DNA of 64,000 bases from Rhodocyclaceae bacterium (GTDB taxonomy: Bacteria > Pseudomonadota > Gammaproteobacteria > Burkholderiales > Rhodocyclaceae). The notes beneath the pieces are model-generated. The model was not told the origin of the DNA and searched no databases. It saw nothing but the letters and a program-made list of their open reading frames with translations. Positions 8,164-15,315 of this stretch are shown piece after piece. The stretch spans positions 1 to 64,000 of the forward strand of contig JAJVIJ010000003.1 in assembly GCA_022072095.1 (NCBI GenBank). Reading direction: 5' to 3'. Numbering within the stretch: the first letter of the stretch is position 1; each line of letters opens with the position of its first letter. A program made the translations under genes and the position numbers.

Positions 8164-9864
8164 ATGTCCAGCACGACCACCTACCGGACCTGCCCCCGCT
8201 CGGGGCTGCAGTTCGAAGCCAACGCCGAGAAGCTGATGCTCGCCAACGCCGTCGCGGCGGTGGTGTTCCTGCTGATCGGCGGCATCCTCGCGGTCGGCGT
8301 GGTGCTGACGCGCTGGCCGGCGATTCACTGGCTCGAGGCCGACACCTTCTACCAGGTGCTCACCGCGCACGGCATCGACATGCTGATCTTCTGGATCATC
8401 TTCTTCGAGATCGCGGTGCTGTACTTCTGCTCGTCGACGCTGCTGAGGTGCCGGCTGGCCACGCCGAAGATCGCCTGGCTGGCCTTCGCGCTGATGGTGA
8501 TCGGCGCGATCACCAACAACGTCGCGGTCTACCAGGGCGGCTCGAGCGTGATGATGACGTCGTACGTGCCGATGATGGCCGCGCCGTCGTTCTACCTCGG
8601 CCTGATCCTGTTCGCGGTGGGCGCCCTGATCGGCTGCTTCGTCTTTCTCGGCACGCTGGTCGTGGCGAAGAAGGAGAAGACCTACCAAGGCTCGGTGCCG
8701 CTGGTCACCTTCGGCGCCATCACCGCCTGCATCATCGCGGTGTTCACCATCGCCTCGGGCGCGATCATCCTGATCCCGACCTTCCTGCTCTCGGTGGGCG
8801 TGATCGACAAGGTCGACCCGCTGGTCTACCGCACCATCTGGTGGGCCTTCGGCCACTCGTCGCAGCAGATCAACGTGGCGGCGCACATCTCGATCTGGTA
8901 CGCGGTGGCGGCGATCGCCTTCGGCGCCAAGCCGATGAGCGAGCGCGTCAGCCGCGGCGCCTTCCTCCTCTACATCCTGTTCCTGCAGCTGGCCAGTGCC
9001 CACCACCTGCTCGCCGACCCGGGCCTGTCGACCGGCTGGAAGGTCGTCAACACCAGCTACTTCATGTACTTCGCGGTGCTGGCCTCGATGATCCACGGCC
9101 TCACCATCCCCGGCGCGATGGAAGTCGCGCAGCGTGCCAAGGGCTTCAACAAGGGCCTGTTCGAGTGGCTGCGCAAGGCGCCCTGGGGCAACCCGGTGTT
9201 CTCCGGCGTGTTCATCTCGATCATCGGCTTCGGCTTCCTGGGCGGCATCTCCGGCGTGATGATGGGTACCGAGCAGCTCAACATGATCATCCACAACACG
9301 ATCTACGTGCCGGGGCACTTCCACGCCACGGTGGTGGTGGGCACCACGCTGTCGTTCATGGCGCTGACCTACTTCCTGATCCCGGTGCTGTTCAAGCGCG
9401 AGATGATCGCCCCGGGCCTGGCGAGGATCCAGCCCTACCTGTTCGGCCTGTCGATGTACTTCTTCTGCCTGGTGATGATGGGCGCCGGCACGCTCGGCGT
9501 CTCGCGGCGCCACTGGGACATGGCCTTCGAGGGGGCGGCGCTGGCCTACCAATGGCCCGGTGCGGCCTACCTGATGATGGGCCTGGTCGGCATCGCCGGC
9601 GTGGCCGCCATCGCCGGCGGTGCGATCTACCTCTACGTGACGGTGGGTTCGCTGCTGTGGGGCAAGAAGCTCGAGGCCGGCGCGGCCAGCACGACCTTCA
9701 CGCCGATCCCACGCAGCGCGCCGACGGTCGTCGCGCAGAGCTACGGCTCCGCCGGCTTCGCCGCGCCCGGTACGTTCATGCTGGCCATGGTGTTCCTGGT
9801 GGCCTTCGTGCTGTACTACTTCATCAACTGGAAGTACCTGTCGCAGGTCTGGGGCCTGAGTTAA
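8164..9864 (+). CDS. Heme-copper oxidoreductase catalytic subunit I, B-family-like, Tyr position replaced by Gln (candidate NO reductase)
   Basis: A 566-residue, about 14-helix catalytic subunit. Low-spin heme ligands His69 (AHGIDMLIFW) and His387, high-spin heme ligand His385 (VPGHFHATVV), and copper ligands His231, His280 and His281 are all present. The HHLLADPG block is typical of the B family. The decisive oddity is residues 231-235, HSSQQ, where oxygen reductases have HPEVY or similar: the cross-linked catalytic Tyr is Gln235. Loss of that Tyr is a hallmark of NO-reducing or otherwise non-canonical members. Gene neighbours (CuA subunit before, SCO after) recall the norSY-senC cluster of ammonia oxidisers. 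Whether it reduces NO or O2 is not shown by sequence alone. Confidence 0.88.
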   Translation: MSSTTTYRTCPRSGLQFEANAEKLMLANAVAAVVFLLIGGILAVGVVLTRWPAIHWLEADTFYQVLTAHGIDMLIFWIIFFEIAVLYFCSSTLLRCRLATPKIAWLAFALMVIGAITNNVAVYQGGSSVMMTSYVPMMAAPSFYLGLILFAVGALIGCFVFLGTLVVAKKEKTYQGSVPLVTFGAITACIIAVFTIASGAIILIPTFLLSVGVIDKVDPLVYRTIWWAFGHSSQQINVAAHISIWYAVAAIAFGAKPMSERVSRGAFLLYILFLQLASAHHLLADPGLSTGWKVVNTSYFMYFAVLASMIHGLTIPGAMEVAQRAKGFNKGLFEWLRKAPWGNPVFSGVFISIIGFGFLGGISGVMMGTEQLNMIIHNTIYVPGHFHATVVVGTTLSFMALTYFLIPVLFKREMIAPGLARIQPYLFGLSMYFFCLVMMGAGTLGVSRRHWDMAFEGAALAYQWPGAAYLMMGLVGIAGVAAIAGGAIYLYVTVGSLLWGKKLEAGAASTTFTPIPRSAPTVVAQSYGSAGFAAPGTFMLAMVFLVAFVLYYFINWKYLSQVWGLS

Positions 9865-9915
9865 GCGGGCCTGCGCCGCACGCCTCGGGTCCCGGCCCAC
9901 GGAAGGACGATCGCG

Positions 9916-10836
9916 ATGAACACGCACACGAACCCCTGCACAAGTGCTGTCACGCGCGGTCCGATGCGCACCATGCAGCTCGTCCTTGGCTTGTGCAAGC
10001 TGCGCATCGGCGTGATGATCATGATTACGGCACTGGTCGGACTGCTGGTGACGCCGGGCCCGACCCCGGCCGCTATCCAGGTCGTCGTCACCGCGCTGTC
10101 GGTGTTGCTCGCTTCGGCCAGCGCCGGCGCCTTCAATCAGTATTTCGAGCACGAAAGCGACCGCCTGATGGCGCGCACGCGCACGCGCGCGTTCGTGACC
10201 GGCGAACTGCCGCACACCGCTGTCTGGCTCCTGCCGATCGGCGCCCTGCTGTTGCTGGCCGTCGCGATCGCCTGGTGGCTCGTCAATGGCATGACCGCCC
10301 TGTTCGTGTTCCTGGGCGCATTTTTCTATGGTGTGGTCTATACCGTCTGGCTGAAGCAGCGCAGCGCCATGAATATCGTGATCGGCGGTCTGGCCGGCAG
10401 CTTTGCCGTGTTGGCGGGAAGCGCGGCCGTCGCCCCTGCCGTCGACCCATTTCCGGGCGCACTGCCCCTGACATTGGCGGCCGTGCTGTTCCTGTGGACG
10501 CCGCCGCATTTCTGGAGCCTGGCCATCGCCAACCGCGACGAATACGCGGCCGCCGGCGTACCCATGCTGCCGGTCGTGGTGGGCGACGCCCGCGCCGCCC
10601 ACATCGTGTTCGCGAGCACGGCCGCGCTGGTCGCCGTTTCGCTGCTGCCGGCAATGCTCGGCGCCGGCCTGATCTATCTGGGCGGCGCGCTGCTCGGCGG
10701 TGCCTACTTTCTCTATAAGTCCTGGCTCCTGGCCCGGAGTCCTGACCGAGGCACCGCGATGGGCTCGTTCTTCGCGTCACTGGTACAACTCAGCCTGCTA
10801 CTGGCCGGGGCCAGTATCGACAGCTGGATCAGTTAG
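9916..10836 (+). CDS. ctaB: Protoheme IX farnesyltransferase (heme O synthase)
   Basis: This UbiA-superfamily membrane enzyme adds a farnesyl chain to heme B to make heme O, the precursor of heme A. The 306-residue protein has the polyprenyl-diphosphate site NQYFEHESDRLMARTRTR (about 76-93), the YTVWLKQRSAMNIVIGG loop and the heme O synthase motif LWTPPHFWSLAI. About nine hydrophobic segments are present. It lies 51 bases after subunit I on the same strand. With ctaA diverging from the same promoter region it suggests that hemes O or A serve the local reductases. An inner start at residue 17 (MRTMQL) is possible. Confidence 0.95.
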   Translation: MNTHTNPCTSAVTRGPMRTMQLVLGLCKLRIGVMIMITALVGLLVTPGPTPAAIQVVVTALSVLLASASAGAFNQYFEHESDRLMARTRTRAFVTGELPHTAVWLLPIGALLLLAVAIAWWLVNGMTALFVFLGAFFYGVVYTVWLKQRSAMNIVIGGLAGSFAVLAGSAAVAPAVDPFPGALPLTLAAVLFLWTPPHFWSLAIANRDEYAAAGVPMLPVVVGDARAAHIVFASTAALVAVSLLPAMLGAGLIYLGGALLGGAYFLYKSWLLARSPDRGTAMGSFFASLVQLSLLLAGASIDSWIS

Positions 10837-10846
10837 CCCGCTGATC

Positions 10847-11788
10847 ATGCAGAGTGACCGATTGCGGCGCGGGAGCTGGCGCAGGCTTGCACGTTGGGAT
10901 TTGCTGTGCCTGGCCGCCACGGCCAGCGCCATGGCGGCGGCACCTGCCGTGGCGCCATCTGCTGGCCGGATGCCCACCTACACCGCTGAGGCAGCCGACG
11001 AGCCGCCGCCGGCACCGACGCTGGATCGTGATGCGGCGCTGCGCGCAAGCCAGGCCGCAATCGGCAGGACCATCACCGAGTATGCGCTGCTCGACCGTCA
11101 AGGGCAGCCGCTGCGCCTCGCCCAATACCGCGGCAAACCACTGTTGGTCAGTTTCGTTTATACGGGTTGCTTCCAGGCCTGTCCGACCGGCACACGTACG
11201 CTGCAGGAATCGCTGCGCGTGCTGAACAAGACCTTCGGCGCAGACCGCTTCAACGTCATCAGCATCGGTTTCAACCAGCCGGCCGATTCGCCACAGGCGA
11301 TGCGCGCTTTCGCCGCGCACCACCGCATCGACGCGCCGAACTGGGATGTCCTGAGCCCGCCGCCGGCCAGCGCCGAGGCGCTGACGCGTGCCTTCGGCTT
11401 CAGCTACCTCGCCACGCCCGCCGGCTTCGATCATGTGGTCGGCGTGACCGTGGTCGATGCCGACGGACGCATCTATGCGCAGGCCTATGGCGAACGCATG
11501 ACCCCGGACCAACTTGGCGAGCCGCTGCGCCAGCTGTTGCGCGGCGCGCCGATGCCGCAACGTCTTGATATCGCCACCTTGGTCGAGCGTGTGCGCTTGG
11601 TATGCACCATCTACGATCCGGAAACCGGCAGCTACCGCTACAACTACGGACTGATCTTCGAGATCGCGGGTGGTGTGACCTTCATGCTGGCGATGCTGGT
11701 GTTCTTCGGTCTCGAGGCGCGCTCGCGCCGGCGGTCGCGGCTTGCGCCCGACAAGGCGATACCGCCCGCGGCCGGACTGTCGCACTGA
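10847..11788 (+). CDS. SCO1/SenC-family copper chaperone, membrane-anchored at both ends
   Basis: SCO proteins deliver copper to, or reduce, the CuA site of heme-copper enzymes. The 313-residue protein has an N-terminal hydrophobic segment followed by a Pro/Ala-rich linker. Its thioredoxin fold carries the metal-binding Cys pair (YTGCFQACPTG, C-x3-C) and the distal His (FDHVVGVTVVD). A C-terminal extension ends in a second membrane helix (about 275-297) after RYNYGLIFEIAGG, a form found in several betaproteobacterial SCO proteins. It starts 10 bases after ctaB. Its presence next to a CuA subunit supports copper delivery to that subunit, and a senC gene in this position also occurs in norSY clusters. 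Confidence 0.9.
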   Translation: MQSDRLRRGSWRRLARWDLLCLAATASAMAAAPAVAPSAGRMPTYTAEAADEPPPAPTLDRDAALRASQAAIGRTITEYALLDRQGQPLRLAQYRGKPLLVSFVYTGCFQACPTGTRTLQESLRVLNKTFGADRFNVISIGFNQPADSPQAMRAFAAHHRIDAPNWDVLSPPPASAEALTRAFGFSYLATPAGFDHVVGVTVVDADGRIYAQAYGERMTPDQLGEPLRQLLRGAPMPQRLDIATLVERVRLVCTIYDPETGSYRYNYGLIFEIAGGVTFMLAMLVFFGLEARSRRRSRLAPDKAIPPAAGLSH

Positions 11789-11796
11789 GGGCAGGG

Positions 11797-13371
11797 ATGG
11801 CACAGTCGGACCCGCTCGCCACGCATCGGCACGCCCCAGGGCGCCTGCGCGGGCTAGCGCTGAATGCCTGGCGCGTTCTTGAACATCGCTTCGACGCCGT
11901 GTTCGGCTCCGCCTGCAACCCGCTGCGCCACCTCGGCGCCCTCGGGTTTCTGATGTTCTGGCTGCTGGCGATCAGCGGCATCTATCTGTATGCCGCGATC
12001 GATACCTCGGCCACCGGCGCCTGGCATTCCATCGACAGCCTGTCGCGCGAGCAGTGGTGGCTGGGTGGCGTGCTGCGCAGCCTGCACCGCTATGCCGCGG
12101 ATGCTTTTTTCATCGTCATGCTGGCGCACCTGCTGCGCGAATGGCTGTTCGGCCACGAGCGGGGCTTTCGCCGGTTTTCCTGGTTGACGGGCATTCCCTT
12201 GCTGATTTTCGCCTCGGTCAGCGCCATCGGTGGTTTCTGGCTGAACTGGGACCAACTCGGGCAGTTCTCCGCCGTCGCCACCGCCGAATGGCTGGACTGG
12301 CTGCCGATCTTCGGCTCCCCCTTCACACGCAACTTTATCCGTGGCGCCGCCGTCAGCGACCGCCTGTTCTCGCTGTTCGTGTTCGTCCATCTCGGCATGC
12401 CGCTGCTCCTGGTGTTCGGACTCTGGTTCCACATCCAGCGCATCAGCCGTGCCGCGGTATTTCCGCCGCGACCGCTGGCGCTGGGCACCCTGGCCGCGCT
12501 GCTCGCGCTGGCACTCGCGCGGCCGGTCATGAGCCAGGCGGCGGCCGACCTCGCCATCGTGCCGACGGCACTCGAATACGACTGGCTGCTGCTGGCGGTC
12601 CACCCCCTCACCTATGCGATCTCGGCCGGCGGCGTCTGGATGCTGCTCGCCGGCACGCTCGGGTTGCTGCTTGCGCTGCCCTTCCTGCCCGGCAAAGGCG
12701 GGACGGCACCGGTCGCAGTGGTCTCTCCGGCCGATTGCAATGGCTGCCGGCGCTGCTTCGACGATTGCCCCTACGCCGCGGTGACCATGATCTCGCACCC
12801 GATACGTCGCATGGGCCGGGAGCTGGCGCAGGTGGACCCGGTCCTGTGTGCGAGTTGTGGCATCTGCACCGGCGCCTGCCCTTCGTCGACACCCTTTCGC
12901 AGCACGGCGACCTTGACCACGGGCATCGACATGCCACAGGCACCGATCGATGCGCTGCGCGGGCGCCTGCGGCGAGCGCTGGCGGTGATGAAAGCCCCCC
13001 AGCCGATCGTCGTGTTCGGCTGTGATCATGGTGCGCGGGTCACGTCCCTGGCTACCGACGATGTGGCCGCGTTCAGCCTGCTCTGCATCGGCGCACTGCC
13101 ACCCGCGTTCGTTGAATATGCGCTGCGCGACGGTGCCGCGGCGGTGATGGTCAGCGGTTGCCGCGCCGGTGGCTGCGAGTTCCGCCTGGGCCAGCGCTGG
13201 ACCGAACAACGCCTGGCCGGAACACGCGAACCGCATGTGCGCGCCTCGGTTCCGCGCGAGCGGCTGGTCACGGTCTGGGCCGACCGCGGCGACGAGGGCG
13301 CGCTGCACGCCGAGCTGGACCAGCTGCGCATGCGCGTGCGCACATCCTCCGCACCGGTCCGCCATGTCTGA
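11797..13371 (+). CDS. Diheme cytochrome b fused to two [4Fe-4S] motifs and an MvhD/FlpD domain
   Basis: A 524-residue multidomain protein. Residues 1 to about 230 are a cytochrome b N-terminal (four-helix) domain with two His pairs spaced as in bis-His b-heme sites: LHRYAADAFFIVMLAHLL and FVHLGMPLLLVFGLWFH. More helices lead to about 320. Then come two [4Fe-4S] motifs, CNGCRRCFDDCP and CASCGICTGACP. The last 150 residues match the MvhD/FlpD (hydrogenase iron-sulfur subunit) domain: FGCDHGA, LLCIGALPPAFVEYAL and VSGCRAGGCEFRLG. In other systems MvhD passes electrons between a hydrogenase or formate dehydrogenase and heterodisulfide reductase. Here it would link a cytoplasmic donor, not identified, to membrane hemes. 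The ATG at 11797 lies 8 bases after the SCO stop. Confidence 0.9.
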   Translation: MAQSDPLATHRHAPGRLRGLALNAWRVLEHRFDAVFGSACNPLRHLGALGFLMFWLLAISGIYLYAAIDTSATGAWHSIDSLSREQWWLGGVLRSLHRYAADAFFIVMLAHLLREWLFGHERGFRRFSWLTGIPLLIFASVSAIGGFWLNWDQLGQFSAVATAEWLDWLPIFGSPFTRNFIRGAAVSDRLFSLFVFVHLGMPLLLVFGLWFHIQRISRAAVFPPRPLALGTLAALLALALARPVMSQAAADLAIVPTALEYDWLLLAVHPLTYAISAGGVWMLLAGTLGLLLALPFLPGKGGTAPVAVVSPADCNGCRRCFDDCPYAAVTMISHPIRRMGRELAQVDPVLCASCGICTGACPSSTPFRSTATLTTGIDMPQAPIDALRGRLRRALAVMKAPQPIVVFGCDHGARVTSLATDDVAAFSLLCIGALPPAFVEYALRDGAAAVMVSGCRAGGCEFRLGQRWTEQRLAGTREPHVRASVPRERLVTVWADRGDEGALHAELDQLRMRVRTSSAPVRHV

Positions 13372-13885
13372 CGGCAAGCCTCAGCTTGGCGCAACGGCCT
13401 GGGCCGGCCAGGTGCTGCTCTACGCATTGTTTGCGCTGCTGGTCGGTGTCTTTTCGAACTGGCCCACATATCGCCATCTGGCCGAGGGTCAGTCGCTGAT
13501 CAAGCTCAGCTTCAGCCATACCGGAAAACCAGTCAGCGAATGCCACACCCAATCAGCCGAGCAACTGGCCAAACTGCCTCCGAACATGCGCGCACCGGTT
13601 CGCTGTCCGCGCGAGCGTTCCCCGATCGTCGTCGAACTCGATATCGACGGCACAGCCGTCTTTCGGCACACCGCGCTACCCTCCGGGCTGGCCAAGGATG
13701 GCGCCGCGTCGGTGTATCACCGTTTCCCGATCGTGTCGGGTTCCCATCGGCTGGTGGTACGCGTGAACGATGACCTGCGCCGCACCGGCTTCACGCATGT
13801 GCGCGAAGACAGCGTGACGCTCAGTCCGGCCCAGATCCTGGTGATCGACTTCGATCCCGCCACCCAGACCATCACACTGCAATGA
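13364..13885 (+). CDS. Unknown protein with one N-terminal membrane helix
   Basis: A 173-residue protein I do not recognise. A hydrophobic helix (about residues 11-31, ending near FSNWPTY) is followed by a hydrophilic, probably periplasmic domain with beta-rich segments and two cysteines (SECHTQ and VRCPRE, about residues 60 and 81). It overlaps the end of the cytochrome b/FlpD gene by 8 bases and overlaps the second heme-copper subunit by 4 bases (ATGA), so it is almost certainly co-translated with them. Size and topology recall FixH-like accessory proteins of cbb3 oxidases, but I see no convincing sequence match. An assembly or subunit role is inferred from position only. Confidence 0.8.
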   Translation: MSDGKPQLGATAWAGQVLLYALFALLVGVFSNWPTYRHLAEGQSLIKLSFSHTGKPVSECHTQSAEQLAKLPPNMRAPVRCPRERSPIVVELDIDGTAVFRHTALPSGLAKDGAASVYHRFPIVSGSHRLVVRVNDDLRRTGFTHVREDSVTLSPAQILVIDFDPATQTITLQ

Positions 13886-15315
13886 GTACCCTCTGGCCGC
13901 CTGCGATCGACCCCGCCTCGGCACGCGATCACCTGGCCGCGTCACCCTGTCACTACGCGTTGCCCGTCCCCACCGACGCTCGCCGCACGCTCGCGCGCGG
14001 CTGGCTGTGGCTGGGCCTGATCGCACTGATCGGTTCCGGGCTGTTCTCGATACTGCTGGTGCTCTCGCGCACGCCCGGGCTGAATGGCCTGTTTCCCGTA
14101 GCCGAATTCTTCCGCGTCGCGCTGGTCGTGCACGTCGATCTGTCGGTATTGGTATGGTTCATCGCACTGGCCGGGCTGCTGTGGAGCCTCAACGGCCCGG
14201 TGCGCGGCCTGTTCTTTGGCTGGCTGGCGCTCGCGCTCTGCGCCGCAGGCATGGTACTGATGTCGCTTGCCCCGTTCATCGACAGCGGGCAAGCGGTGAT
14301 GGCCAACTACATCCCCATGCTGGACAGCGCGACGTTCACCGTCGGCCTGCTCGTGTTCGCGGCCGGCGCGACGGTGCTGGTGTTGCGCGGGCTGTTCGCG
14401 GCCCCGAAGATCGGCGTGGCCTTCGACGGCAGCGGCGCACTGCGCTTCGGCCTCAACGCCAGCGTCGTCGCCACGGCCGTCGCGCTGCTGGCTTTCGCGT
14501 GGGCCTACGCGGTGCTGCCGACGAACCTCGAAGCCAAGGTCTATTACGAGATTCTCTACTGGGGTGGCGGCCACGCCCTGCAGTTCACCTGGACGCTGCT
14601 GATGCTCGTAGCCTGGCTATGGCTGGCCAGCGCCTGCGGCGCCAAGCTGCCCTTGAGCCCACGCCTGACGCTCGGGCTGTTCGCGCTCACGCTCGTCAGC
14701 GTATTCGTTACCCCCTATGCCTATCTGGCACACGACCTGAGCTCGGTCGAGCATCGCAGCCTGCATACCTGGGCGATGCGTGTCGGCGGCGGGCTGGCGA
14801 TCCTGCCGATCGCGCTCGCGGTCGCACTCGGCTTGCGGCAGACCACGCTCAGGTCAGTGGAGCACGCTCCCCTGCGCAACGCGCTGATCGCGTCGATGGC
14901 GCTGTTCGCATTGGGGGGGCTGATCGGTGTGTTCATCGCCGGCAGCAACGTGCGCATTCCGGCCCATTACCACGGCTGCATTGTCGGTGTGACGCTGGCG
15001 CTGATGGGGCTGGTCTATCGGCTGCTGCCGGGACTCGGCTATCGTGCGCCGACGGGGCGGCTCGCGACTTGGCAGCCCATGCTGTATGGCGCCGGCCAAT
15101 TGATGCACATTCTCGGCCTGGTCTGGTCCGGTGGCTATGGCGTGCAGCGCAAGGTGGCCGGCGCCGAACAGGTATTGAAAAGCGGCGCCGAGGTCGCCGG
15201 CATGGGTCTGATGGGTCTGGGCGGGCTGATCGCGATCGTGGGCGGGCTGCTGTTCGTCGTGGTCGTGATCGGCGCGATGCGGCCGCGGCCATCGACTGGT
15301 GCGGACGAGCGATGA
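13882..15315 (+). CDS. Second, divergent heme-copper oxidoreductase catalytic-subunit homologue
   Basis: A 477-residue protein with about 12 hydrophobic segments. Heme ligands typical of subunit I are kept: His84 (LVVHVDLSVLVWF) for the low-spin heme, then His362 and His364 (IPAHYHGCIVGVT). The first copper-site His is in WGGGHALQFTW (His231), and the Tyr position four residues later is Phe. Where the HH pair is expected there is YLAHDL (His284-Asp285), followed by His291 and His295, so one copper ligand seems replaced, perhaps by Asp. Tyr279 and Tyr281 stand just before, so a relocated cbb3-like Tyr cannot be excluded. It has no subunit II of its own. Probably a non-canonical reductase of the NOR-like groups; the activity is unknown. 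Confidence 0.82.
   Translation: MSTLWPPAIDPASARDHLAASPCHYALPVPTDARRTLARGWLWLGLIALIGSGLFSILLVLSRTPGLNGLFPVAEFFRVALVVHVDLSVLVWFIALAGLLWSLNGPVRGLFFGWLALALCAAGMVLMSLAPFIDSGQAVMANYIPMLDSATFTVGLLVFAAGATVLVLRGLFAAPKIGVAFDGSGALRFGLNASVVATAVALLAFAWAYAVLPTNLEAKVYYEILYWGGGHALQFTWTLLMLVAWLWLASACGAKLPLSPRLTLGLFALTLVSVFVTPYAYLAHDLSSVEHRSLHTWAMRVGGGLAILPIALAVALGLRQTTLRSVEHAPLRNALIASMALFALGGLIGVFIAGSNVRIPAHYHGCIVGVTLALMGLVYRLLPGLGYRAPTGRLATWQPMLYGAGQLMHILGLVWSGGYGVQRKVAGAEQVLKSGAEVAGMGLMGLGGLIAIVGGLLFVVVVIGAMRPRPSTGADER

Noticed and set aside
8164-9864. Ordinary cytochrome c oxidase subunit I
   Set aside because: The CuA partner and His ligands fit, but the HPEVY Tyr is absent (HSSQQ), so a normal oxidase label would be misleading.
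8137-10602. 821-codon open frame antisense to subunit I and ctaB
   Set aside because: Composition is extreme (His, Arg, Asp, Gln repeats), as expected for the complement of GC-rich membrane-protein genes. The sense strand has intact family motifs.
14007-15311. Long open frame continuous with the cytochrome b/ferredoxin reductase gene, giving an apparent 1076-residue protein
   Set aside because: The first 435 codons are Arg/Ala-rich and run in another frame of the heme-copper subunit gene. The real start is ATG at 15312, overlapping that gene's stop.
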